Shown piece by piece: positions 27,654 to 35,742 of a stretch of 64,000 nucleotides of DNA. The notes under the pieces were generated by a model, which did no database searches, was not told the DNA's origin, and worked only from the letters and a program-made list of their open reading frames with translations. Made by a program: the position numbers and the translations under genes. Source of the DNA: UBA1351 sp963677885 (GTDB lineage Bacteria > Bacillota > Clostridia > Lachnospirales > Vallitaleaceae); NCBI GenBank assembly GCA_963677885.1, contig OY782500.1:310001-374000 (forward strand). The letters run 5' to 3'. Within the stretch, counting starts at the first letter, position 1. Each line of letters starts with the position of its first letter.

Positions 27654-29246
27654 TTAATTAAATTCCGGTTTATTGACTTTCAGGGATGCAGGAATCATAA
27701 TCAGTGCTGATACAAGGAATAAATACAGGCTTCCGATTAGAAGAGCCAGCACTTGATTTTGGCTGATGGCAATCACTCCAACAACAGCCCCAACTCCTAG
27801 TCCGATGATGATGACATCAACAATCATCCTAAAGAAAATCCTAAGAGGCAAGGTTCCTGTAAGACCAAAAATAACCGATGCCAACAAGGCCACTTGACTA
27901 AAAGTATAACCAATCATCGCCGCTAAAAGACCGCAAACAAGAGCTTCCGCCAAAGTCACAGTTCCAAACGCCGTCGTAAGCAAGAAAGCCAAAACAGCAA
28001 CCAACAACACTTTCACAAAACCCCTTACATTGAGAAGCAGAAGCTTTTGTATAGGTTTGTAGGGCAGCAAATAGATATAATGGCGTTCCAAGTCTTCATC
28101 AGAGCCATCCATCATCTGAACAAAAAACATAGCATAGGTTAAAATACCCAAAGTAATATATTTGACTGCAGGTAAAATTTCATCATCTAAGGTCGGTATA
28201 AAATAAGCTCCACCAACTATAATGGCCAAAACAGCGATCTCACTAATGCCCATAATGCCCAAACCTTTTTTCTTTTCAATCAGTTTCTGTTTATCGTATA
28301 GGGCCATGATTCCTTCCCTAAACTGAAAATCCTTTACAACTTTTGCCTTGGTTTTTTTTAGATGTCTCGCTGCCCTAAACTGATTTTTACCAGATTTAAG
28401 ATCAGCTTTAACATGCTCCATCTTATTGGCCATATCAAGAGCATCCTCATAATAAGCCACATCAGCCAGCTTGTTAATAACCACAAGGGATCCAAGGATC
28501 ATAAGAAGGTTTAAAGCTATTGACAAGTAGGTAACCAGGGTCACATGACCTGTAATACTGGCAATAATCATATTCTGTATCCACCCAATAACCGGTATAA
28601 AAACCCACAAATCTGAAGTTAAGCCCTTGTACAAATGTTCAAAACTTAAACCATCTACCAAGAGGGGCCATAAAACTGTAATCACTCCCAAGCCTCCAAC
28701 GGCTAGTACCATGCCTCTTATAACAGGCCGATAACGTTCATTTCTAAGACCTATAACAAAAGACATTAAACTGACAAAACTTGGAACCAAGGACATGAAA
28801 ATCAAGCCAATAATCAAAAACCATACTCCTTGATTACTAAGGCCTAGACTGTTTTTAAGCATAGGTAACTGAACCAACATAAAAACAGAGGCTGCCACAC
28901 TAATAAAAGATTGTTTAACCTGAGAATACCACATGACTTTTTGTGGCTTCACCGGTGCACTCATAAAAAAGACACCGTCAGCCGGTAAGAACTTCAGGGT
29001 AAAGCGCTTGGTTCCCTGATATATTGGCAAAAGTCCAGAGAAATAGACCAAAACAAGGGCTACCGACAAATAGATATATTGACCATAACCACTGGTTTCT
29101 GATGGATCAATTCTAGACCCGTTAAAACCGTTTAAGGCTAATAAGCCCAACAGAAATATATATCCAATAGCACTTGCAGGTTTTCTAAACATTTTAATAA
29201 GGCCGTTTTTTACTGATCGGGTATAAAGAAATAGAACATCACTCAT
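27654..29246 (-). CDS. ABC exporter permease
   Basis: A 530-residue membrane protein with many predicted helices over its whole length and a charged cytoplasmic segment near residues 285-320 (ALDMANKMEHVKADLKSGKN). It begins 1 nt after the ATPase gene, whose end carries its GGAGG, so the two form a transporter. The pattern fits large bacterial ABC exporter permeases of unknown substrate; I do not recognise a named family member. Confidence 0.78.
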   Translation of the reverse strand: MSDVLFLYTRSVKNGLIKMFRKPASAIGYIFLLGLLALNGFNGSRIDPSETSGYGQYIYLSVALVLVYFSGLLPIYQGTKRFTLKFLPADGVFFMSAPVKPQKVMWYSQVKQSFISVAASVFMLVQLPMLKNSLGLSNQGVWFLIIGLIFMSLVPSFVSLMSFVIGLRNERYRPVIRGMVLAVGGLGVITVLWPLLVDGLSFEHLYKGLTSDLWVFIPVIGWIQNMIIASITGHVTLVTYLSIALNLLMILGSLVVINKLADVAYYEDALDMANKMEHVKADLKSGKNQFRAARHLKKTKAKVVKDFQFREGIMALYDKQKLIEKKKGLGIMGISEIAVLAIIVGGAYFIPTLDDEILPAVKYITLGILTYAMFFVQMMDGSDEDLERHYIYLLPYKPIQKLLLLNVRGFVKVLLVAVLAFLLTTAFGTVTLAEALVCGLLAAMIGYTFSQVALLASVIFGLTGTLPLRIFFRMIVDVIIIGLGVGAVVGVIAISQNQVLALLIGSLYLFLVSALIMIPASLKVNKPEFN

Positions 29247-29247
29247 A

Positions 29248-29988
29248 TCAAACCTCCAGCCCCGGCTCCTTCAGCTCACCTTCCAATGCCTCCTCTGTTG
29301 TCAGTCTAAAGAAAAGATCTTCCAGTTCAATCTTCTGGTCTTCCACTTCTTTTCTAGAATAATTGGCAACAATATGTCCTTCATTCATAATGATAACCCG
29401 GTCAAAATCTTCCACTATGGAATCAATAATATGGGTCGATAAAAGGACAATGGTTCCCATATCCACCAGCTCATCAAAAAGAGCCTTTAGACTTTTAATG
29501 GCCTTAGGATCCAGTCCAATCATGGGCTCATCAAAAAGAATGACGCTAGGCTTAATCATAACCCCCAGTATAATGCTTAACTTTTGTTTCATCCCCTTGG
29601 ACAGATCAGCTCCCAGTTTCTTTCGTTTGTCATCCATATCAAAGCGCTTAAGAAGACTTTCCACATAAGCCTCGTCCTTATTAAGCTTATAGACCTTGGA
29701 TACAAACTGAATATGCTCATCAACCGTTAAAAGGTCATATATAGCTGGTGTTTCAGGTACATAGGCCAACCTGGTCTTTGCCTCCATCGTATGGTTCATA
29801 TACCCGTCAACCTTAATGACACCTCTATATCTTAGTAATCCTGCAATAGACTTAATGGTCGTTGACTTACCGGCTCCATTTGGTCCCAAAAGGACGCAAA
29901 GCTCACCGGCATCAAGAGTAACCGACAAATTATCAACGGCCAAAACCTTGCGGCCGAACTTTTTCGTTAAATTCTCTACTTGTAACAT
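29248..29988 (-). CDS. ABC transporter ATP-binding protein
   Basis: A 246-residue ABC ATPase: Walker A LLGPNGAGKSTTIKS, signature LSKGMKQKLSIIL, Walker B PSVILFDEPMIGLDP and switch His in LLSTHIID. CcmA/NatA-like exporter type. It pairs with the permease gene directly after it; substrate unknown. Confidence 0.93.
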   Translation of the reverse strand: MLQVENLTKKFGRKVLAVDNLSVTLDAGELCVLLGPNGAGKSTTIKSIAGLLRYRGVIKVDGYMNHTMEAKTRLAYVPETPAIYDLLTVDEHIQFVSKVYKLNKDEAYVESLLKRFDMDDKRKKLGADLSKGMKQKLSIILGVMIKPSVILFDEPMIGLDPKAIKSLKALFDELVDMGTIVLLSTHIIDSIVEDFDRVIIMNEGHIVANYSRKEVEDQKIELEDLFFRLTTEEALEGELKEPGLEV

Positions 29989-30047
29989 AAACTTCCTCCA
30001 AATCCTAACCTTCTTCTCTCACATCGATCGACTCAATGAATACCTAT

Positions 30048-30076
30048 ATTATGTCTGACTTTGGGTTTGAAATCAA
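30048..30076 (-). promoter_or_regulatory. Possible promoter of the ABC exporter operon
   Basis: Minus strand: TTGATT at 30076-30071, 17-nt spacer, CATAAT at 30053-30048, about 55 nt before the ATPase start. Moderate match only. Confidence 0.4.
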
Positions 30077-30203
30077 TGGATATTGAGTCAACTGTCTTTT
30101 TTGGTGTATAAAAAAACGGTCGGAGTGTGTTTGGGGTTGGATGGGATCTTCCTATAGGACATAGTCTTGGGTTGGATATTGATTTGGCGGGAGGGTAAAC
30201 TAC

Positions 30204-30290
30204 AAGTCAGATGATATCAAATAATTAGCTAACACAATATTATCCACTACATAATAGAAGCTAAACGACATATCATTATTCTTCTGACTT
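30204..30290. repeat. 87-nt imperfect palindrome
   Basis: Nested arms AAGTCAGA/TCTGACTT, TGATAT/ATATCA, TTAGCT/AGCTAA and ATTAT/ATAAT pair in order around the loop CCACTAC. No coding potential. Single copy in this window. Confidence 0.5.
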
Positions 30291-30293
30291 TAG

Positions 30294-30341
30294 TCTTTTA
30301 TCTTTTATCTTTTATCTTTTATCTTTTATCTTTTATCTTTT
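30294..30341. repeat. Seven-base tandem repeat TCTTTTA
   Basis: About six and a half copies of TCTTTTA form a pure pyrimidine/A tract directly left of the first 218-nt element. The second element has a similar but different pyrimidine-rich tract at the same side. Confidence 0.85.
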
Positions 30342-30394
30342 GTCTTTACCTTTTCTCTTTTGTTTTGCGCCTTTCGTTTCTAAAGCGAAACAGA

Positions 30395-30612
30395 AAAATG
30401 ATTGGTTTTGGCAGCTGTACCTAAAAGCAAGCGTAAAGGGCGATGCATACTTCGGTGGGTTTTTGAGCACTGGATCATGTGGGACTATGCTTCTGAAACA
30501 CCTTTTAGTAGCATAGTCCCACATGGTTCTGTGCTCAAGACTCCCGCCATGTATGTATCGCTCATTACGCTCTGTCTTTCAGGCATGCCCCGCTGCCAAA
30601 ACCAATCATTTT
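30395..30612. repeat. 218-nt rod-like palindromic element, copy A
   Basis: The ends are a perfect 21-bp inverted repeat (AAAATGATTGGTTTTGGCAG..). Inside, successive stems pair in order: AGCGTAA..GCGAT..CATAC with its partner, GGTGGG..TTGAGCAC, then CATGTGGGACTATGCT (16 bp perfect), and the tip CTGAAA-CACC-TTTTAG. The whole unit folds as one hairpin. It ends 12 nt after the stop codon of the GNAT gene on the minus strand. Small open frames in it are by-products. Confidence 0.88.
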
Positions 30613-30623
30613 GACTGTATATC

Positions 30624-31160
30624 TCACCCACCGAAAACCACAAAAAGATCCATCAAAGCCCCACCACAATAATCATCCTCAAAAGTTCTAACAAACTCAA
30701 AGTTCATTTTCTTAAGCAAGTCGATCGATGGCTCATTTTTATGAAAGGTATAAGCCTCTATTTTATCAAGTCCCATAACCTTAAAACCATATTCCATAGC
30801 CAAATCAAGGGCTTCCATCATATACCCTTGTCTCCTGAACTGAGGAAAAATACCATAGCCAAACTCACCCTGATTAAGCTCATCATTAAGATTCCAAATT
30901 GAAATTGTTCCCATAATCTGACCGGTTTCCTTCAGACAAATCGCCCATACAATCCACTTACCACTTTCAACACCAACATTCATTTTCTCAATATAAGCCC
31001 TAGCCTGAGATATATCCTCATATATCACCATCTCAGCATATGGAAAATTCTCCTTATTAGACTGATATTCAAAAATCCCCTCAGCATCCCCAGAAACCAA
31101 CTCCCTCAACAAAACCCTACGTCCTTCCAATCGCGGAAAAGGAAAAAAATCACACTTCAT
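30624..31160 (-). CDS. GNAT acetyltransferase, RimJ-like
   Basis: A 178-residue GNAT protein of the RimJ/RimL type. It has LEGRRVLLRELVSGDAEGIF, a FGYGIFPQFRRQGYMMEALD acetyl-CoA loop (RRQGYM) and the C-terminal KNEPSIDLLKKMNFEFV. The ATG at 31160 (MKCDFFPF) is chosen with GGAGG before it. It is enclosed between 218-nt elements A and B. Substrate unknown. Confidence 0.85.
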   Translation of the reverse strand: MKCDFFPFPRLEGRRVLLRELVSGDAEGIFEYQSNKENFPYAEMVIYEDISQARAYIEKMNVGVESGKWIVWAICLKETGQIMGTISIWNLNDELNQGEFGYGIFPQFRRQGYMMEALDLAMEYGFKVMGLDKIEAYTFHKNEPSIDLLKKMNFEFVRTFEDDYCGGALMDLFVVFGG

Positions 31161-31230
31161 AAAAACCTCCAAATCAACACAATAATTTATACTTTCGTAC
31201 TTATATACTCATACCAATATTTAATCATAG

Positions 31231-31320
31231 TTTTACCTTTATCTTTGTTTTTGTTTTTGTCTTTGCTTTTGTCTTTGCTTTTGTCTTTGCTTTTCGTCTT
31301 TCGCTTTTCGTCTTTCGCTT
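31231..31320. repeat. Pyrimidine-rich tandem repeat left of element B
   Basis: Three copies of the 12-mer GTCTTTGCTTTT (31259-31294) lie within a longer T/C-rich tract, followed by degenerate GTCTTTCGCTTTTC units. It ends at a hairpin (TTTCGCT/AGCGAAA) next to element B. Confidence 0.8.
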
Positions 31321-31335
31321 CTATAGCGAAACAGA

Positions 31336-31553
31336 AAAATGATTGGTTTTGGCAGCTGTACATAAAAACAAGCGTAATGGGCGATACATACTTCGGTGGG
31401 TTTTTGAGCACTGGATCATGTGGGACTATGCTTCTGAAACACCTTTTAGTAGCATAGTCCCACATGGTTCTGTGCTCAAGACTCCCGCCATGTATGCATC
31501 GTTCATTACGCTTTGTCTTTCAAGTATATCCCGCTGCCAAAACCAATCATTTT
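31336..31553. repeat. 218-nt rod-like palindromic element, copy B
   Basis: Same length, orientation and fold as copy A with about 11 differences by my reading, most in the lower stem and the TACCTAAAAGCAA/TCTTTCAGG internal region. The 21-bp end repeat and the central 100 nt are identical. The left flank GCGAAACAGAAAAA is shared. Confidence 0.88.
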
Positions 31554-31560
31554 GACCCAT

Positions 31561-31639
31561 CTCAAGACTCCCGCCATGTATGCATCGCTCATTACGCTCT
31601 GTCTTTCAGGCATATCCCGCTGCCAAAACCCATCATTTT
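31561..31639. repeat. 79-nt 3' fragment of the 218-nt element
   Basis: Matches the last 79 nt of copies A and B (from CTCAAGACTCCCGCC to CATCATTTT) with few differences. Its terminal CAAAATGA overlaps the end of the neighbouring minus-strand GNAT gene and supplies its TGA stop codon. Confidence 0.82.
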
Positions 31640-32184
31640 GACGATTTCAAAACACCATAAAACAAGCAATCCACAAACTCCCCACTAGTCTTCTTCCTAT
31701 AATGTCTCAACCTGCCTTCATATTCCATCCCCGCCTTTTCCATGACCCGTCCTGAGCCCGGATTGTCAGCATGATAAAAGGCATATATCCTCTCGGGTTC
31801 AACCTGGTCAAATAAGAACTGAATGACTGCCTTAAGGGCCTCACTGGTTATGCCCTGGCCCCAATACTTACGGCCAATACAATAGCCGATTTCGCAGGCT
31901 TCATTGGTCTCATCCATATGGACAACGCCAATGGACCCAATGAGTTCACCACTTGCTTTAACAACAATTCCCCACTGGTAATTATCCAGTTTTTGATAGC
32001 CTTCCAGCCAAAAGCCTAAAACTTTTTGGCTGGTCTCTACACTTTGATGGGTTGGCCAGGTCAAATGAACAGTAACCTGGTCATCACTGGCCCAATTCTT
32101 AAATATACTGGGACCATCTCCTTCTTGAAACTTTCTAAGGACCAGTCGCTCTGACTCCAGTCTCTGTGTTCCAACATGTTTCAT
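31633..32184 (-). CDS. GNAT acetyltransferase, RimJ/RimL-like
   Basis: A 183-residue GNAT protein. LESERLVLRKFQEGDGPSIF is the RimJ-like start, GYCIGRKYWGQGITSEALKA the acetyl-CoA-binding motif, and YHADNPGSGRVMEKAGMEYE the C-terminal part. The ATG at 32184 has GGAGGG 8 nt before it; a start 15 nt upstream would overlap the previous gene. The last residues and stop codon lie in a 218-nt-element fragment, so the element may have replaced the original 3' end. Substrate unknown. Confidence 0.85.
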   Translation of the reverse strand: MKHVGTQRLESERLVLRKFQEGDGPSIFKNWASDDQVTVHLTWPTHQSVETSQKVLGFWLEGYQKLDNYQWGIVVKASGELIGSIGVVHMDETNEACEIGYCIGRKYWGQGITSEALKAVIQFLFDQVEPERIYAFYHADNPGSGRVMEKAGMEYEGRLRHYRKKTSGEFVDCLFYGVLKSSK

Positions 32185-32188
32185 ATAC

Positions 32189-32743
32189 TCACCCTCCATT
32201 TACTTGATAATAGAAATAATGCATTTCTTTTTCGCAGTACAAGTCTTTTTTTACTAAAGGCTTATCCTCGGCAATTTCACCAATTACCTTTTCCCAAAAC
32301 TTAAAAGCACCTTCATTATTAGGAAGGACTCTTGTTATCCATTTTCCAGGATGTTTTTTTACCGACAGCCGAAAAGCTTCCCTGCCAACGCCTTGACCCT
32401 TATATTTCCTAAGGATGAAAAATTGGCCAATATCATAGTACTCCTCATCAAAAGGAAAAACCCTCAGTAGAGAAAACCCGGCCACTTGTCCATCCACCAC
32501 AATCATATAAGGATAATGATCATCTGCTTCAAAATAGGTAGACAATTGAACCAGACTCTCTTCAACCTGGTAAGTTCCATCAGGATTCGGTGAGAACTTT
32601 GTATATTCGGACATGTCGTAGATATAATACTGGAACATATTCATGACTAATTTTGGATCATTTGCTTCTATCAGTTCAATTTTCCTAATTACATTTAAGG
32701 AATCCCTTACACTGCTCTTATTTCTATGTTCAAACTCCTTCAT
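32189..32743 (-). CDS. GNAT acetyltransferase
   Basis: A 184-residue GNAT protein with YPYMIVVDGQVAGFSLLRVF, GQFFILRKYKGQGVGREAFR (acetyl-CoA loop RKYKGQGVG) and ITRVLPNNEGAFKFWEKVI. The first 25 residues are not typical of the fold. GAGG precedes the ATG. It is the second gene of a Fic-GNAT-GNAT run with short gaps (13 and 4 nt). Confidence 0.83.
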   Translation of the reverse strand: MKEFEHRNKSSVRDSLNVIRKIELIEANDPKLVMNMFQYYIYDMSEYTKFSPNPDGTYQVEESLVQLSTYFEADDHYPYMIVVDGQVAGFSLLRVFPFDEEYYDIGQFFILRKYKGQGVGREAFRLSVKKHPGKWITRVLPNNEGAFKFWEKVIGEIAEDKPLVKKDLYCEKEMHYFYYQVNGG

Positions 32744-32756
32744 TATTTAACCTCTT

Positions 32757-33746
32757 TTATACTTTTCTAATAACTCTTCTGTATTTTTGTTTACTAGAGT
32801 TTGGTTTTTCCGGTATCGTCATTTCCACATAACCTCCTTTAATGGCAGGGAGTAAATAATTCTTTCTAAACGTAGGTCTGTGTCTTAAACCGAGTAACTC
32901 CATTAGATTATTTCCACTTTTGGGTTCGTTTCCAATAACCATAAGTAACTTTGCAACTTGTTCGGTCACTTGTTCGGTTACTTGTTCGGTTTCTCCTAAT
33001 TCAATTAACGAATCCCTTATGGCTTCTAACAAAAATTCTATTAAGAAACAGGAATCTGCAGCTTGATCACATTGACCTAAAACTTCATAATACTTGTCCT
33101 GGCGATTTTTTATCAAAGTTTCTACTGGTAACCAACCAAACACTTTTTTCCATTTATACAAAATTAATGTTTGCCACATTCTTCCCATTCTGCCATTACC
33201 ATCAGAGAAGGGATGAATGAACTCAAATTCGTAGTGAAAAACACATGATTTAATTAATGGATGTACTTCAGATGATTTTGCCCACTTAATTAATTCACCT
33301 ATTTGCTCAGCTACAAATTCTGCAGGTGGAGCCATATGGATTAATTTTTGTCCTGCAAAATCACCTACTCCCCCACTTCTAAACATGCCAGCATCTTTTG
33401 TTAATCCACTCATAAGAAGGTGATGCGCTTCCAACATTGACCCAATATTGTATGGGTCTTTTTCTAACAAGACTTCATATGCTTGATATGCATTTTGAAC
33501 TTCAGCAATATCTTGCTGGGGACCGAGTATTCTTTTTCCATTAATAATAGCGGTGACTTGTTCTAATGTTAGAGAATTATTTTCAATAGCCAATGAAGCC
33601 TGAATGGTTTTCAGGCGATTATCCCGTCTAAGTCTAGGGTTTATTCCTACTACATCATCAAAAGCTAACTGGGTAATAATTTCCATTATATCCGCCACAA
33701 GATTCACTATTTTTTCGCTAATTGTAAATGGTGGTTTATATGCCAT
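32757..33746 (-). CDS. Fic family protein, class II, with C-terminal winged helix
   Basis: A 329-residue Fic protein. The catalytic motif HPFSDGNGRMGR (residues 178-189) is intact, predicting AMP transfer (AMPylation) to a hydroxyl on a target. The N-terminal SLAIEN (S51, E55, N56) fits the inhibitory (S/T)xxxE(G/N) motif of class II Fic proteins, so no separate antitoxin is expected. The C-terminus has a TEQVTEQVTEQV repeat and a winged-helix-like domain (NLMELLGLRHRPTFRKNYLL). Target unknown. Confidence 0.9.
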   Translation of the reverse strand: MAYKPPFTISEKIVNLVADIMEIITQLAFDDVVGINPRLRRDNRLKTIQASLAIENNSLTLEQVTAIINGKRILGPQQDIAEVQNAYQAYEVLLEKDPYNIGSMLEAHHLLMSGLTKDAGMFRSGGVGDFAGQKLIHMAPPAEFVAEQIGELIKWAKSSEVHPLIKSCVFHYEFEFIHPFSDGNGRMGRMWQTLILYKWKKVFGWLPVETLIKNRQDKYYEVLGQCDQAADSCFLIEFLLEAIRDSLIELGETEQVTEQVTEQVAKLLMVIGNEPKSGNNLMELLGLRHRPTFRKNYLLPAIKGGYVEMTIPEKPNSSKQKYRRVIRKV

Positions 33747-33790
33747 ATTTACCTCCCACTGCCTATAGTTTTCAAAAAATCCTCAGTTTC

Positions 33791-33819
33791 ATTATACTTG
33801 TTCTTCGTGTACCGTACAA
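33791..33819 (-). promoter_or_regulatory. Promoter of the fic-GNAT-GNAT unit
   Basis: Minus strand: TTGTAC at 33819-33814, 17-nt spacer, TATAAT at 33796-33791, 45 nt before the fic start. Confidence 0.6.
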
Positions 33820-33898
33820 GTCGGGATCAACGTAAATTTTCAACATTGCTATTTTTTTACTTTTAACTTACCCTAAGATGAAAAATCACTGAACTTTT

Positions 33899-34588
33899 TT
33901 ATAAATACACTCTATCGATAAAATGAATGATAATCAAGTGCAGGGGATAAAATATATAAAGAGCTAACTTTAGACCAGGTATTCTTCGACCAAACTCACC
34001 CTTGTAAAAATGAATGAGAACCAGACTCCCCAAGGAAAATATTTGGTAGGTACCAGCCAATGAGAAATCTGCTTTGCTTAACCCAATAACAATGGTCAGT
34101 CCACAGAGTAGAACAGCCGCCACAAGCATTTTGAGTGCGTAGCGATGGCGCAGTCTATCAAAAAAGAAGATGATCAATACACCAAACACGTAATAGTCTG
34201 TTTTCAAGACAAATGAAATCATACACATGAGGATAAGAGATCCAATGGAGAGTATTTTGGACTCTTCCTTAAAGTAATGGTATGTTTTTATGGCAAGCAA
34301 GCCAAGGAAAAGGGTAAAGAAGATATTTTGACTGTGAAACTCCAGAAATTTTCCATGAAAAGCAAGATCAAAGGGAATCTCCGATATAATTGCAAAAACA
34401 CCAAGTCTCAGCATATATTTATTAACATGACTGGTATGGAAATAACCCTCAGCTATCAGAAAAGTAAATATAGGAAAGGCTAACCTCCCAATTATCCTTA
34501 ACATCAAAATCTCCGGAAACAGGACATAACCTATATGATCAACAACCATGGTCAGTATGGCTATAAGCTTTAATTTATTTGAACTCAT
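33899..34588 (-). CDS. TraX-like membrane protein
   Basis: A 229-residue protein with about seven membrane helices. The start NKLKLIAILTMVVDHIGYVL, then IIGRLAFPIFTFLIAEGYFH and IISEIPFDLAFHG, matches the TraX family. In F plasmid TraX acetylates pilin; chromosomal members in Firmicutes are uncharacterised and no conjugation genes lie nearby. Confidence 0.88.
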   Translation of the reverse strand: MSSNKLKLIAILTMVVDHIGYVLFPEILMLRIIGRLAFPIFTFLIAEGYFHTSHVNKYMLRLGVFAIISEIPFDLAFHGKFLEFHSQNIFFTLFLGLLAIKTYHYFKEESKILSIGSLILMCMISFVLKTDYYVFGVLIIFFFDRLRHRYALKMLVAAVLLCGLTIVIGLSKADFSLAGTYQIFSLGSLVLIHFYKGEFGRRIPGLKLALYIFYPLHLIIIHFIDRVYL

Positions 34589-34661
34589 ATGTACTTCCTT
34601 TCTTTTATAAAATCAATGACTGGTATATGCTCTAAGCTCATCTTAAGCAACTGCTTGGGAA

Positions 34662-35618
34662 TTACTTTTTTATCTTAAGGACCAGTGCCCCCTTTTTTCT
34701 GTTACCTTCAAAGTGATAATGGGCCTTAACAACGTCCTCCATATCAAAAATCGAGTCAATCATTGGCCTATAGGTACCTTTCTCAACCATATCCATTAGC
34801 TCACTTAAACCAGCGGATGTAGATTTCGAAACATCAAACATAAAACGCTTAGCAAAAGATTTATTAAATACTCCCTTTATAATGAGATCTAATCTTGCCG
34901 CAGTTGTGATATACTTTCCTTCCTTAGTCAGAAGTTTCGATAAAATAGAAATATCCTCCTTACCAACTGTATCAAAAATAATATCATATTTTTGACTAAT
35001 CCTTTCCAGTTTATCCACTGTGTAGTCATAATTTTTATCTGCACCTAATTGATAAACAAAATCCATGGTCTCTGGATGACAGATGCCATGAACCTCAGCC
35101 CCCTTGTTTTTTCCATATTGAACTGCGTGGGATCCAACACTGCCTCCTGCACCGATAATTAAGATTTTCATACCTGATGTGATCTGGGCTTTATCTAAAA
35201 AGTATTTGGCTGATAAAAATCCAAATATCATGGATACCCCTTCTTCATGGGTCACAAAGTCAGGTTTCTTTATGACTGTTGATTCCTGGTCTACAACAAT
35301 ATATTCACAATAAGTACCCGAATGGATACCTAAGGATCCTAATATTAAATCGCCTACTTTAAAGGAAGTCACCTTTGCTCCAATACCAACGACTTTTCCA
35401 GAATATGTTGTTCCCAAAATCTTCTGTCTAGGTACAAAGGGTCCTGCAAACACTCTAGCCATAAAAGGACTTCCACTTCTCAAATGGCAATCTCCCGAAT
35501 TAACACTTGTTGCATAAACCTCAACCAGGATTTGATGCTCACCAATATCCGGTAAAGGCAACTCTTCAATTTCTAATACTTTTGGACTTCCAAAATGATG
35601 GTATCTTACTGCTTTCAT
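34662..35618 (-). CDS. MDR-family NAD(P)-dependent oxidoreductase
   Basis: A 318-residue medium-chain dehydrogenase/reductase of the quinone-reductase type. It begins MKAVRYHHFGSPKVLEIEEL, has DLILGSLGIHSGTYCEYIVV and the nucleotide-binding ILIIGAGGSVGSHAVQYGKN. I see no structural zinc Cys cluster. It may be co-regulated with the Crp-like gene immediately upstream, which ends with its own terminator. Substrate unknown. Confidence 0.87.
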   Translation of the reverse strand: MKAVRYHHFGSPKVLEIEELPLPDIGEHQILVEVYATSVNSGDCHLRSGSPFMARVFAGPFVPRQKILGTTYSGKVVGIGAKVTSFKVGDLILGSLGIHSGTYCEYIVVDQESTVIKKPDFVTHEEGVSMIFGFLSAKYFLDKAQITSGMKILIIGAGGSVGSHAVQYGKNKGAEVHGICHPETMDFVYQLGADKNYDYTVDKLERISQKYDIIFDTVGKEDISILSKLLTKEGKYITTAARLDLIIKGVFNKSFAKRFMFDVSKSTSAGLSELMDMVEKGTYRPMIDSIFDMEDVVKAHYHFEGNRKKGALVLKIKK

Positions 35619-35708
35619 ATATACATCCTTTCAAACTCAATTGATTAGCACATGAGCATGGTTTTATTTCTTGTCATAACCATCTTCATAGGTCCAGTTT
35701 AATGGAAT

Positions 35709-35742
35709 AAAAAAAAGAAGCATTGATTCAAATCAATGCTTC
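35709..35742 (-). terminator. Terminator containing the stop codon of the Crp-like gene
   Basis: Minus strand: GAAGCATTGATT pairs with AATCAATGCTTC, followed by eight T. The TGA stop codon of the Crp-like gene (35735-35733) lies in the left arm of the stem. Confidence 0.85.

Noticed and set aside
30333..31555. Small open frames on both strands, for example 30333-30524, 30402-30614, 31187-31465 and 31343-31555, with similar protein sequences
   Set aside because: They arise because the 218-nt palindrome is repeated and nearly self-complementary. They have no ribosome binding sites and run into simple repeats, so I treat them as non-coding.
30395..31639. The 218-nt elements as ordinary Rho-independent terminators
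   Set aside because: They have no T-run and are far longer than terminators, although they lie after stop codons.
33899..34588. Conjugative element because of a TraX-like gene
   Set aside because: No relaxase, coupling protein, integrase or type IV secretion genes occur nearby; chromosomal TraX-like genes are common in Firmicutes.
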